This document shows, in pieces, positions 6,812-14,811 of a stretch of DNA of 28,763 nucleotides. The DNA is from a virus: the IMG/VR virus record IMGVR_UViG_3300008469_000014, positions 1 through 28,763 of that record; one strand, written 5' to 3'. Within the stretch, counting starts at the first letter, position 1. Each line of letters starts with the position of its first letter. The notes under the pieces are model-generated. The model ran no database searches. It was not told the DNA's origin and was given only the letters and a program-made list of their open reading frames with translations. A program made the translations under genes and the position numbers.

Positions 6812-7699
6812 ATGCCAACAAAAAAAGAGTTAGAAGATACAGCGAGAGCTATTAATAATAAAGCTCCAGCTGCACCAAAAATTGATATGAGTAAAATATC
6901 AAACGTTCCTTCTTCAGTAATGAAATCAAGAAGATCAGGGAAATTTAATTTTACAGAAGCAGAGATGGTAGCTCTTCCTTCAAGAGGGAAATTATATAAG
7001 AATATAACAAACGATGTTGATATTCTTAATGGACAAATACAAATGTATCCAATGACAGTAAAAGATGAAGAAATCCTTTCTACCAGTAGATTTTTAAAAT
7101 CAGGAGCTGCCACAAGAATGGTAATTGATAATTGCATTGCTTCTGATATTGAAGCAAAAGATATACTTTTATATGATAGTAATTATTTATTATTTTTTCT
7201 AAGAAGCATTTCATATGGTAATGAGTATAAATTTAAATTAAAATGTAATAATCCATCTTGTGGTATGGAATTTGATCATACTGTAAAAATAGATGAATTA
7301 AAGTTTAATGAATTACCAGATGATATTAAAGAACCTTTTGTAGTAGAACTACCAAAATCAAAATATAAAGTTGTATTTGTATTACCAAGATTAGCACATT
7401 CTGAAGAAATTTATAATAGAAACTTAAAAAGAAAAAAATCTACTTCTTCAACAGATCAAAGAATGGTTGATAATTTAATAGTGACAACAATAAAAATTAT
7501 ATCTCCAGAAGGTGATGAAGTTCCTATGGGAGACTGGGAAGAATTTTATGAATCATTAATTGGAATGGATAGAGCAGAATTAAGTGAAAAAGCAAATTTT
7601 TCAACAGGAGTTGATACTCTTGAAGGAGTTGTTTGTCCTTATTGTGAAAGTGATTATTCTGGCACAATCCCAATAGGCGTTGATTTTTTTCGGTTTTAA
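6812..7699 (+). CDS. T4_baseplate-family protein (gp26-like)
   Basis: A 295-residue protein matching the pattern of the T4 gp26/T4_baseplate family, which helps form or assemble the central baseplate hub. Features are the conserved LPSRGKLYKN segment (near residue 55), YPMTVKDEEILS, a VIDNCIASDIEAKDILLYD stretch and LRSISYGNEY. These are followed by a zinc-finger-like pair, CNNPSCG (near 148) and CPYC (near 278). The ATG at 6812 has an AAAAGGAGAG ribosome binding site. The frame stops at TAA 7697-7699, two codons after a run of seven T, while the +1 frame continues to 7871 without a usable ATG. The full product may therefore include the downstream 60 residues by frameshifting. Confidence 0.7.
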   Translation: MPTKKELEDTARAINNKAPAAPKIDMSKISNVPSSVMKSRRSGKFNFTEAEMVALPSRGKLYKNITNDVDILNGQIQMYPMTVKDEEILSTSRFLKSGAATRMVIDNCIASDIEAKDILLYDSNYLLFFLRSISYGNEYKFKLKCNNPSCGMEFDHTVKIDELKFNELPDDIKEPFVVELPKSKYKVVFVLPRLAHSEEIYNRNLKRKKSTSSTDQRMVDNLIVTTIKIISPEGDEVPMGDWEEFYESLIGMDRAELSEKANFSTGVDTLEGVVCPYCESDYSGTIPIGVDFFRF

Positions 7700-7871
7700 T
7701 GAGGAAAATCTGACTAGAATACAGGAAAGTTTTTTTTACCTCATAAAATGGGGGTTCTCTTATTCTGACCTGAAAGATATTCCTGTTTTTGAATATAATA
7801 AATATGTATCTTTATTAAATAATTATTATAAAGAAAAAAAAGAAGCAGCAGATAAAGCAAAAGGATATTAA
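7680..7871 (+). CDS. Downstream frame, probable +1 frameshift extension of the gp26-like gene
   Basis: An open frame of about 60 codons overlaps the end of the gp26-like gene in the +1 frame and contains no ATG. The only possible starts are TTG 7680 or CTG near 7710, both without a good ribosome binding site. The peptide (FNEENLTRIQESFFYLIKWG, later EYNKYVSLLNNYYKEKKEA) is a compact aromatic helical domain of the kind found in small tail or baseplate assembly chaperones. The overlap reads GAT TTT TTT CGG TTT TAA in the upstream frame. A one-base slip at TTT-C joins the frames directly. If not frameshifted, it is a small gene with a weak TTG start. Confidence 0.55.
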   Translation: MIFFGFNEENLTRIQESFFYLIKWGFSYSDLKDIPVFEYNKYVSLLNNYYKEKKEAADKAKGY

Positions 7872-7945
7872 ATATTTATTAGTCAAAAACGAACCCAGAA
7901 AATACAAGTATTAATGTTATTAAAAAAGTTAAATCAAATTATTGC

Positions 7946-7974
7946 TTGACAAAAAAAGAATAATTTGGTATAAT
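7946..7974 (+). promoter_or_regulatory. Strong sigma-70 promoter for the ssb-uvsX-groES-uvsW operon
   Basis: TTGACA (7946-7951), 17-bp spacer, TATAAT (7969-7974): a perfect consensus. The spacer, AAAAAAGAATAATTTGG, is shared with six other promoters in the window. Transcription should begin near 7981, leaving a leader of about 85 nt before ATG 8066. Confidence 0.9.
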
Positions 7975-7980
7975 AAATCA

Positions 7981-8065
7981 AGTTCCGTATGGAATTTATA
8001 ATAAATTAGCCCAAGAGTCCGAGAGCCCAATACGGCAAACGACAAAAGGCAAAAGGAAGAAAAGC
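7981..8065 (+). promoter_or_regulatory. Structured ssb leader, candidate autoregulatory operator
   Basis: The leader can fold several ways. UUCC (7983-7986) and GGAA (7991-7994) close a GUAU loop, and that loop can pair with AUAC (8030-8033), which would be a pseudoknot. Alternatively CCGUAU (7985-7990) pairs with AUACGG (8030-8035) around an inner AAUUUA-UAA-UAAAUU hairpin. From 8036 to the ATG the RNA is A-rich and unstructured, with an AAAAGGAAG ribosome binding site. T4 gene 32 mRNA has the same plan, a 5' pseudoknot followed by an unstructured ribosome-binding region to which gp32 binds to repress itself. The parallel is inferred. Confidence 0.5.
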
Positions 8066-8917
8066 ATGAATCAAGCAGAAACTGCTGCTATGTTAGCAGC
8101 AATGGAATCAGATCAAAAAAAAGGAAGTAGTAATTTTTGGAGCCCACAACCAGATGAGAATGTAATTCGTTTTTTACCTCCTGTAAAAGCTAATGGAGAA
8201 GTATTACCTTATTTTCATCACAAAGTTCATTGGATAGATGGAACTCCATATGAATGTATTGCACAAACATTTACCGATAAAAATGGTAACGTTCATGAAG
8301 CTGAAGATTGTCCAGCATGTAAAATGTCTAAAAAGTTTTATAGAATTGGGGAAAGAGATTCTGAAGAACGAGAGATTGCATATGATTTATCTGCAAAAGA
8401 TAGATATATATTTAGAATAGCAGATAGAGCAAAAACTGATAATCCAACAGAGCCAGAATTTTATGAAGTAGGCCCAACAATATTTAAGAAATTTTTTGGT
8501 ATTATGAAAAGTGGAAGATATGGAAATATTGTTCATCCACTTGAAGGAAGAGATTTTATAATTGATAAACAAGGAACTGGTAGAAGAACAAATTATGATA
8601 ATAGTTCTCCAGATCCAAATATTACTCCTATTTTCGAAGATAAAGAAGACCTTAAAAAAATTCTTACATCTATTAAAGAAATGAATTATAATGATTTAAT
8701 TGAATTTCCATCAGCTAAAGCAATTAAAGAAGCAGTTAATGAATATCTTAATCCTGATGAAACTTCTATTGAACATTCAAGAGAAGTTAAAGATGAAGCA
8801 GAAACTACTTCAAAATCTGTAGAAAAAATTGAGAGAGAGGCTAAAGCAATAAAGTCTCCTAAGAAGGAAGATGCAGATACTGATGCAATTGATGATATTC
8901 TTGAAGAATTTGTATAA
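8066..8917 (+). CDS. Single-stranded DNA-binding protein, gp32-like
   Basis: A 283-residue homologue-like match to T4 gp32, which coats ssDNA at the replication fork and during recombination. The core segment (SNFWSPQPDENVIRFLPPVK, residues 22-41) is typical of the family. Candidate zinc ligands are H51/H52/H55, C64, C82 and C85 (EDCPAC), matching the His-Cys-Cys-Cys plan of gp32. The C-terminus is acidic and ends DDILEEFV, the tail that binds partner proteins in SSBs. It leads the recombination operon under a strong promoter and a structured leader. An intrinsic terminator directly follows, so ssb should be made in excess of uvsX. Confidence 0.85.
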   Translation: MNQAETAAMLAAMESDQKKGSSNFWSPQPDENVIRFLPPVKANGEVLPYFHHKVHWIDGTPYECIAQTFTDKNGNVHEAEDCPACKMSKKFYRIGERDSEEREIAYDLSAKDRYIFRIADRAKTDNPTEPEFYEVGPTIFKKFFGIMKSGRYGNIVHPLEGRDFIIDKQGTGRRTNYDNSSPDPNITPIFEDKEDLKKILTSIKEMNYNDLIEFPSAKAIKEAVNEYLNPDETSIEHSREVKDEAETTSKSVEKIEREAKAIKSPKKEDADTDAIDDILEEFV

Positions 8918-8922
8918 ATCTA

Positions 8923-8947
8923 AAAAAGTGGGTTTAGCCCACTTTTT
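8923..8947 (+). terminator. Intrinsic terminator between ssb and uvsX
   Basis: GTGGG (8928-8932), loop TTTAG, CCCAC (8938-8942), flanked by six A and five T. There is no promoter between it and uvsX, so it is probably leaky and sets the ssb to uvsX ratio. Confidence 0.75.
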
Positions 8948-8962
8948 ATTTTAAGAGGAAAA

Positions 8963-10255
8963 ATGGCAAAAGTAAAAACAAAGAAAGAAGAAAAAGATAC
9001 TAATAACATCTTTAGTGATTTAGATAATTTAATTAATACTCAATTTAAAGATGTTATAGATTTATCTAAGGTTGATGGTAAAGTAAAAACTTGGTATGAT
9101 TCTGGGATTTATTCTCTTAATTATGCTATGTCGAGAAATCTACGCAGAGGTATTCCAGGAGGTAGAGTAACTTCATTTTCTGGCTTACAAGGTTCTGGAA
9201 AATCATTATTATCAGCAACAATAATGAGAGATCCACAATTAGATATGATAATATTATTAGAAACTGAAGGTGGAGGAAACGCAAAAGAATTAATTGAGTT
9301 TGCTGGTGTTGATATTAATAAGGTAAGAATACTTAAAGCGCATACTTTTGGTAATTATAAAATTAATAAAAAAAATAATAAAGTAGAAGAAGTAGCAGAT
9401 AATAAATTTCCTGTTAAAATAGATACTCCTGATTATCATTATGTCGAAGGAGCAACCCGTCTTTTAAAAAAGATGGTAAATGCTTTGCAGTTTAATGTAA
9501 AATTAAAAGAAGCTAAGATTTTAATTATTTTAGATTCTCTTGGAAATTTACAAACAGTTCGAGAGTTCGGTGGAACTCCAGATATGGGAATGAAAGGTCA
9601 AAAAGTAGGTCAATTTTTTAGAACATTTGATACAGCTTTTGAAAAATCAAATATTGCCTTTATATTTACAAATAAGTTATATACAAATATGGGAAATATA
9701 TACGATCCATATAAAGAAACTGGTGGAGTTAATGCTGAATATAATCCTTCTGTTTCTGTAAGGTTTACAGTATTATCAGCTAATGAAGAAGTATCAGATA
9801 AAGATATGACGGCTGAAAAAGAGAGAAGAAAAACTTCTCTTGGAAGTTCTATAAAATCAATAAGAGGAAAAATTACTAAATCAAGATTTGGAACTGAAAA
9901 TAGAAATTGTTGGTTTGTATTAGATGCCGCTGTTGGCCCTGTTAAACATTCTGGCCTATTTACATTACTTAAAGATTTTGGTATTATTAAAAAGAACGGT
10001 TCAAGATATTCTATTGAAGGATGGAATAATGGTGATTCTTTTTATAAGAAAGATTTTATTCCTTTGCTCGTTGATGGTGATGAAGAAAAGTCAATTGATT
10101 TATTTCAATCTTTATTAGATGCTAAAGAAATTGAAATGAAAGAGGCTAAAAAGCATATACAAATAAATGATGTTACAGAATTAAATGATGAAGAAGACAA
10201 TGAATATGAAACAGTTGATATGATTAGTGCGATGGAAAAAGATATAGAAGGATAG
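8963..10255 (+). CDS. uvsX: RecA/UvsX-type recombinase
   Basis: A 430-residue RecA-superfamily ATPase. It has Walker A GLQGSGKS at residues 74-81, Walker B ILIILDS with the aspartate near 191, and the RecA-like lead-in RGIPGGRVTSFSG. The C-terminal region is acidic. In T4, UvsX forms filaments on ssDNA and drives strand exchange and recombination-dependent replication together with gp32, UvsY and UvsW. Here the order ssb-uvsX-groES-uvsW places it with two of those partners. The ATG has an AGAGG ribosome binding site right after the ssb terminator. The length is somewhat above T4 UvsX because of extra N- and C-terminal segments. Confidence 0.85.
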   Translation: MAKVKTKKEEKDTNNIFSDLDNLINTQFKDVIDLSKVDGKVKTWYDSGIYSLNYAMSRNLRRGIPGGRVTSFSGLQGSGKSLLSATIMRDPQLDMIILLETEGGGNAKELIEFAGVDINKVRILKAHTFGNYKINKKNNKVEEVADNKFPVKIDTPDYHYVEGATRLLKKMVNALQFNVKLKEAKILIILDSLGNLQTVREFGGTPDMGMKGQKVGQFFRTFDTAFEKSNIAFIFTNKLYTNMGNIYDPYKETGGVNAEYNPSVSVRFTVLSANEEVSDKDMTAEKERRKTSLGSSIKSIRGKITKSRFGTENRNCWFVLDAAVGPVKHSGLFTLLKDFGIIKKNGSRYSIEGWNNGDSFYKKDFIPLLVDGDEEKSIDLFQSLLDAKEIEMKEAKKHIQINDVTELNDEEDNEYETVDMISAMEKDIEG

Positions 10256-10263
10256 GAGAAGAT

Positions 10264-10578
10264 ATGGCAGAAAAAATGTTAAAAGCTTTAGGAGATAGAA
10301 TTATAATTAGATTTCAAGAAACAAAGCAAAGGAAAAGAGTTACTCCATCTGGAATCGAATTAATTGATGGAAAGAAAAGAGAAAAAATTTATGAAGCAAT
10401 AGTTGAAACTATTGGTAATAAAGTTGATTTAGAAACTTGTGGATTTAAAGTAGGAGATTCAATTATTTTTAATGATTATAATATTAAACAATTTGATGTT
10501 GAAAATTTTGAAAATCCTATGGAACCAATAAGAAAAGGAATTATTGGAGTAAATGATGTTTGGGGTATTTACGAGTAA
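10264..10578 (+). CDS. GroES-like co-chaperonin (gp31 type)
   Basis: A 104-residue protein with the Cpn10 pattern: LGDRIIIRFQE at residues 9-19, TPSGIEL after the mobile loop region, VGDSIIFNDYN near 72, and GIIGVNDVWGIYE at the end. GroES-type proteins cap the host GroEL. T4 gp31 replaces host GroES to fold the large capsid protein. The mobile loop (QRKRVTPSGIELIDG) keeps the hydrophobic GIEL contact expected to bind GroEL. It lies 8 nt after uvsX with AGGAG, in the same operon, and the next gene starts at the base after its stop codon. Confidence 0.85.
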   Translation: MAEKMLKALGDRIIIRFQETKQRKRVTPSGIELIDGKKREKIYEAIVETIGNKVDLETCGFKVGDSIIFNDYNIKQFDVENFENPMEPIRKGIIGVNDVWGIYE

Positions 10579-11934
10579 GTGAAAATCCTTGTAACTGATT
10601 CTTATATTGCGATTGGAGATATTTTTAAAGAAGAAATTAGTAGTATAAAAAAACGATTTACTTATAAAGATATGAGTAAGGCAATGACTAAAGGCGGTTT
10701 TAACAAAAGAAAAGTTAAAACCGTTTGCTTTGCTAAACAAAAAGGACAAGCTCTTCTTTTAAAGTCTGGGTTCCTTCAAGAATTAATTTTATTTATAAAA
10801 TCAAATGGTTTTTATGTTTCAGAATTTCAAGATAAAAGAACTAAATTAATAAATAAAAAATATACTGACGAACAATTAAGAAAATATTTTAATCCTAATT
10901 TTGATTATGTAGAACATCAAGTTAGAGCACTTAAAGCTTTGTTAAAAACAAATATAGGAATTATTAAAGCTCCAACATCTGCTGGAAAAACTGAAATTAT
11001 TATTGCTTTAATGAAAATAACAAATCTTCCTACGTTAATATTAGTAGATAGTGTTTCATTGGCAATTCAAACAGCAAAAAGAATTAATGATGCTGGAGTT
11101 GTTTGTGGAATTTGTCATGGTAAAGGAAAAATTGAAGAATATAATACTATATCTACAATAGGTTCATATAAAAAATTAAGTAGTTTAACAAGTTATAAAA
11201 TGGTAATCGTCGACGAATGTCATATATCTGCGGCAAATAGATTTCAAGAATTTTTTAATATAACATCATATCCATATAGGTTTGGATTTTCTGCAACTCC
11301 TGATGGTAATGATAAATATAAGTTTGCACTTATTAGACAAAATCTTGGAGATACAATTTTTGAGATACAAGTTAAAGAGTTAATTGATAATAAAGTTATG
11401 GTTGCTCCAAAGATAAAATTCATAAATACTAAATGTCCTCCTACTCCATCTTGGGATGTTACATATGAAAAATGTATAGTAAAGAATACAGATAGAAATG
11501 ATAAAGTAGTTAAATTAGCATTAGAGCAAAAAGTTCCTACTCTTATTTTATATAAAATAATAGAGCATGGAAAAATTCTTGGAGAAAAAATACCAAATTC
11601 TATAGTTTTAAGTGGAACTGATAGTAATAAGGTGCGAGAAGAAGCAATAGAAAAATTCAAGTCTGGAGAAATTAAATATTTAATTGCAAGTAATATATTT
11701 AAGCAAGGAATATCTATAAATAATATAGAAACTTTAATAAATGCTTCAGGTGGTAAATCAAAAATAGAAGTATTGCAAAAAATTGGTAGAGCACTTAGAA
11801 ATCATGAAGGTAAAGATTATGCTTTAGTTTATGACTTTATGGATAATGGGAATAGATTTACAGAGAAGCATTCTCTACAGAGAGAACATTTATATAAGAA
11901 AGTTGGTTTTGAAGACATAGAGTTTATTCTGTAA
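10579..11934 (+). CDS. uvsW: SF2 helicase, UvsW-like
   Basis: A 451-residue superfamily 2 helicase. Motif I APTSAGKT is near residues 131-138, motif II VDECH near 210, motif III FSATP near 235, and motif VI QKIGRALR near 400. The N-terminal 100 residues form the small ssDNA-binding region typical of UvsW. T4 UvsW remodels branched DNA and R-loops and shifts replication from origins to recombination. The start is GTG 10579, directly after the stop of the groES-like gene, so it is translationally coupled. The ribosome binding site is weak and no nearby in-frame ATG is better. The final codons overlap the next late-type motif (TGTAAAGGTAAT). Confidence 0.8.
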   Translation: MKILVTDSYIAIGDIFKEEISSIKKRFTYKDMSKAMTKGGFNKRKVKTVCFAKQKGQALLLKSGFLQELILFIKSNGFYVSEFQDKRTKLINKKYTDEQLRKYFNPNFDYVEHQVRALKALLKTNIGIIKAPTSAGKTEIIIALMKITNLPTLILVDSVSLAIQTAKRINDAGVVCGICHGKGKIEEYNTISTIGSYKKLSSLTSYKMVIVDECHISAANRFQEFFNITSYPYRFGFSATPDGNDKYKFALIRQNLGDTIFEIQVKELIDNKVMVAPKIKFINTKCPPTPSWDVTYEKCIVKNTDRNDKVVKLALEQKVPTLILYKIIEHGKILGEKIPNSIVLSGTDSNKVREEAIEKFKSGEIKYLIASNIFKQGISINNIETLINASGGKSKIEVLQKIGRALRNHEGKDYALVYDFMDNGNRFTEKHSLQREHLYKKVGFEDIEFIL

Positions 11935-11941
11935 AGGTAAT
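11930..11941 (+). promoter_or_regulatory. Candidate late-type promoter motif (TGTAAAGGTAAT)
   Basis: A plus-strand copy of the recurring motif, overlapping the stop codon of uvsW and 25 nt before the ATG at 11967. It separates the recombination operon from two genes of different character. Confidence 0.45.
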
Positions 11942-11966
11942 TATAACCAAAAAATAAGGAAATACT

Positions 11967-13928
11967 ATGGCTAGTCTTGAAGATATAATTTTTAATGAAT
12001 TGGAAACAAAAGAAATAAAAGATGTAATAATTGCTGAGGGATTTTTACCAATGAATCCTATTTTAGCTTATTATACTCTTAAAAGAAATTCTTTAAAAAA
12101 TCTTAGAAAAGTTGCAGATTCTACAGTTGGAAAAGTTAAAAAAGCAGCTAAAAATACAAAAGTAAAAGCCGCAATTAATAAAGAGAAAATACGTTCTGAA
12201 ATAGGGCATGAAGGCAGTAAAGATAGTGATTCTACAGTATATAAATTAAATAAAAAGCAAAAAGAAGTTTTATCTGAAATATATGAAAAGTATGGTAATT
12301 CTTTAATAAAAGATATAATGAAGTTTAGAACAGAAGTTTTAGCTCCTTATCAAATAATAAAAAGAACAGTTAAAAATAGCAAATCTTTAACAGCTAAAGA
12401 AACTTTTGGAATGACAAAAGAACAATTTAAATCAGCTCTTGAATCTGGAAGAAGAAAAATTGAAGCAAGAGGAAGTAGATGGGAAAATCTTGATGCGCTT
12501 AAAGAGAAAATAGAAAAAAGAAATAAAGAGATAGAAGATTTAAAAAAGGTTAAAGAAGGAATAAAAACAAATAAATCTATACCTCCTACTATAAGAGAAA
12601 GAATTTTAAAAAATTATGATTTGGGTAAAAAAGAATTTGAAAACTATTCTTTATCTGATTTAAAAAAGGCATATCACAAAATAAGAGATAATGTAGAAGA
12701 AATTGGTGTTGTAGATGCTAATGATGATATGGATGCATTAGAAAAAGCAAGCGAAATTAATAGATTAGTAAAACAAAATATTCAATATAGAAGAGGAACA
12801 ATTGCTAAGCAAGCAGCAGCTCAAAGATTAGAAATAAAAAGAGCTGAAACTGATAATGAAATAGGTGAGTCTTATATCTATGAAAAAAAACTAAATGATT
12901 TTACTAAAAATAAAAATTTTAGATTAAGCAACGGCGGGTTTAATGCAGCTTTAGGTTTATATTTTTTAAGACAAAATGTTATTGATCAGTTAAAGCCAGA
13001 AAAGCCAGATAGTATTTATAGAGATACTTATATAAGTATTGTTGACCAATTAATTGATAGAGCTAATCAAAGAAAACAACAATATTATGCTAATATTTCT
13101 AAAAATAAAAGTAATGTAGAGTTTAATGATAGAGAAAGAAAAATATGGGAATTAAGACCATCTGTTGGAGCTCCTACTAATAATATAAAAGATTATATAC
13201 AAAAAATAAAAGAAGAAGATTTTTTTAATCCAAAATATTTTAAAAAATCTGATAAATTAGTTAAAGCTGAAAAGAGTATAGAAGCAGGTATTAAAAGATT
13301 TGAAAGGTCTTTAAAGAAAAAAATTACCCCTGAAGATTTTAAAAAATTAAAGAAATATAGATTAATAAATAATCTAATTACAGTTGGAGAATTAAAATCA
13401 CCTGATAAATTATTTAAATCTCCAGAAGAACTAAAAACTGCTGAAGGAGAAAAGAAGAATAAAGAATTCTTATCAGATGCAGAGTTTGAAAGAAAAATAA
13501 AAGAAATAGCTACAGCAGAATACGATTCAATTTCTGATTTAAATGATGCTAAGAAAGAAGCTAGAGAACTATTTAATACTAAAAAAGAACAAGGTGATGA
13601 TGAAATAGTAGATAAGATGAGCGGTATTTTAACTCAAATTGAAAATAGAAAATCTATTAAAGCAAAGAAAATTATTGGTAATAAAATAGAGATGTCAGGT
13701 AATGATTTAGTTGATGCTGGAATGATTGAAAAAATGATTAAGAGAATGCTTAATAAAGATTATGAAGGTAATGATGATCAGTTTAAGAAAGATAATATTA
13801 GACTTAATAATATTGTTAATAAATATAAAGAACAAGGTGGAAGCGAAGCTGAAAGAAACTTAAAAGAAATTGATTTCTTATTTAAGAAACTAAAAGTAAA
13901 AAATCAAACATTGGAATATAAAGAATAA
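11967..13928 (+). CDS. Large lysine-rich coiled-coil protein, unknown function (653 aa)
   Basis: A 653-residue protein, very rich in Lys, Glu and Ile, with long predicted helices over most of its length and no enzymatic motif. The N-terminus (MASLEDIIFNELETKEIKD) leads to IIAE-GF at residues 21-26, which fits the (L/I)xE-(A/G/S) cleavage rule of T4 prohead protease gp21, so a mature form starting near residue 25 is possible. A late-type motif lies 25 nt upstream, and AAGGA precedes the ATG. It is followed 13 nt later by another unknown gene in the same operon. A head-internal or structural role is inferred from composition, the possible cleavage site and the promoter class. Confidence 0.6.
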   Translation: MASLEDIIFNELETKEIKDVIIAEGFLPMNPILAYYTLKRNSLKNLRKVADSTVGKVKKAAKNTKVKAAINKEKIRSEIGHEGSKDSDSTVYKLNKKQKEVLSEIYEKYGNSLIKDIMKFRTEVLAPYQIIKRTVKNSKSLTAKETFGMTKEQFKSALESGRRKIEARGSRWENLDALKEKIEKRNKEIEDLKKVKEGIKTNKSIPPTIRERILKNYDLGKKEFENYSLSDLKKAYHKIRDNVEEIGVVDANDDMDALEKASEINRLVKQNIQYRRGTIAKQAAAQRLEIKRAETDNEIGESYIYEKKLNDFTKNKNFRLSNGGFNAALGLYFLRQNVIDQLKPEKPDSIYRDTYISIVDQLIDRANQRKQQYYANISKNKSNVEFNDRERKIWELRPSVGAPTNNIKDYIQKIKEEDFFNPKYFKKSDKLVKAEKSIEAGIKRFERSLKKKITPEDFKKLKKYRLINNLITVGELKSPDKLFKSPEELKTAEGEKKNKEFLSDAEFERKIKEIATAEYDSISDLNDAKKEARELFNTKKEQGDDEIVDKMSGILTQIENRKSIKAKKIIGNKIEMSGNDLVDAGMIEKMIKRMLNKDYEGNDDQFKKDNIRLNNIVNKYKEQGGSEAERNLKEIDFLFKKLKVKNQTLEYKE

Positions 13929-13941
13929 TAAGGAGTATTTA

Positions 13942-14709
13942 ATGCCATTTATTAATGGGTTTTGGATAGAGCCAGAAGTTAAAACAAAAACAAAACAAAA
14001 AATTGCTCCTTCTCAGGTTAATTTAACATTTACTCTTGGAAGGCCTGTTGGAGATACTTATAGAATTATATTTATGGTTAATTTAAGAAATAATATATTA
14101 TCTCCAGAAAAATCATTATTAAATTCTAATGTTGATATGGCGACATTAAAAAAATCTATAATTCAAAAAATAGATCCTTATGATAGAAATTATATGAAAC
14201 TAACTAAATTCTCTACAGTTAAAGCAACTTTTGAATTTGATTCTAAAAAATGGTTAAATGATGCATTAAAGAATGTTGCTCCTAATAATAGGTTATCTAA
14301 GTTTGAACAAAGATTTAAATTTAAAATTCAAATACCAAAAATGATACAATTTTCTATAACAAGAGTAAATTTTGATAAGTATATAGTAAGAAGATTTAAA
14401 GAATATATGAAGACGCATAATAAATCAAGAACTTGGTTTACAAAATTTCTTCCTAGGGAGATTGCTGGTAAGATAAGATTGTCTATATCAACTATGTTTG
14501 ATTATGAATATGATTGGCAGACCAATACTATGGTTGCTAAACTTAAACCCGTATATGTTATGGGATTAATATTTGCTGTTGGCGCAGCTACCAGTAAAAA
14601 CGTAAGAAGAAATTATGTTAAAATTGATTTTGAAAAATCAGTTAAAAGAAAAAGAAAAAGTTTTGATAGAAAAAAATGGCAAAGCTTTATTAAAAAGAAA
14701 TTTATTTAA
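13942..14709 (+). CDS. Basic protein of unknown function (255 aa)
   Basis: A 255-residue, strongly basic protein starting MPFINGFWIEPEVKTKTKQK. Beta-rich segments (SQVNLTFTLGRPVGDTYRII, STVKATFEFD, KFKIQIPKMIQFSITRVNF) alternate with basic helices, and one hydrophobic stretch (VYVMGLIFAVGAAT, near residue 207) may be a short membrane or buried segment. The C-terminus is KRKRKSFDRKKWQSFIKKKF. AAGGAG precedes the ATG, and it is co-transcribed with the large coiled-coil gene upstream. No family is recognised. The hsp20 promoter begins 3 nt after its stop codon. Confidence 0.6.
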   Translation: MPFINGFWIEPEVKTKTKQKIAPSQVNLTFTLGRPVGDTYRIIFMVNLRNNILSPEKSLLNSNVDMATLKKSIIQKIDPYDRNYMKLTKFSTVKATFEFDSKKWLNDALKNVAPNNRLSKFEQRFKFKIQIPKMIQFSITRVNFDKYIVRRFKEYMKTHNKSRTWFTKFLPREIAGKIRLSISTMFDYEYDWQTNTMVAKLKPVYVMGLIFAVGAATSKNVRRNYVKIDFEKSVKRKRKSFDRKKWQSFIKKKFI

Positions 14710-14712
14710 AGC

Positions 14713-14741
14713 TTGACAAAAAAAGAATAATTTTGTATAAT
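14713..14741 (+). promoter_or_regulatory. Strong sigma-70 promoter for hsp20
   Basis: TTGACA (14713-14718), 17-bp spacer, TATAAT (14736-14741), a member of the seven-copy promoter family. In this copy the -10 region is the left arm of a 15-bp perfect inverted repeat (14727-14741 and 14745-14759), not seen in the other copies. Confidence 0.9.
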
Positions 14742-14759
14742 GTAATTATACAAAATTAT
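14727..14759. repeat. 15-bp perfect inverted repeat spanning the hsp20 -10 element and start site
   Basis: ATAATTTTGTATAAT (14727-14741), spacer GTA, ATTATACAAAATTAT (14745-14759). It covers the -10 hexamer and the expected start of transcription, where a bound dimer would block RNA polymerase. It also creates a mirrored TATAAT on the minus strand, but no -35 box accompanies it. Confidence 0.8.
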
Positions 14760-14766
14760 AAAAAAC

Positions 14767-14811
14767 GTTCGCCTCGTATGAGGGAACAAAATAAAATGCT
14801 CCAATGGAGGT
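14767..14811 (+). promoter_or_regulatory. hsp20 leader with two hairpins, one hiding the ribosome binding site
   Basis: Hairpin 1 (14767-14787) has an 8-bp stem, GUUC/GAAC plus CCUC/GAGG with one bulged G, and a GUAU loop. Hairpin 2 (14799-14809), CUCC-AAU-GGAG, pairs directly with the GGAGG Shine-Dalgarno (14806-14810) of hsp20. A short stem hiding the ribosome binding site of a small heat-shock gene is the usual design of RNA thermometers. That it responds to temperature is inferred. Confidence 0.5.

Noticed and set aside
8011-8040. Small RNA or tRNA-like element suggested by the GC-richer stretch before ssb
   Set aside because: No cloverleaf or T-loop is present. It fits better as part of the ssb mRNA leader.
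11244-11660. Minus-strand 138-codon frame inside uvsW
   Set aside because: It is antisense to well-conserved helicase motifs and has no start signals.
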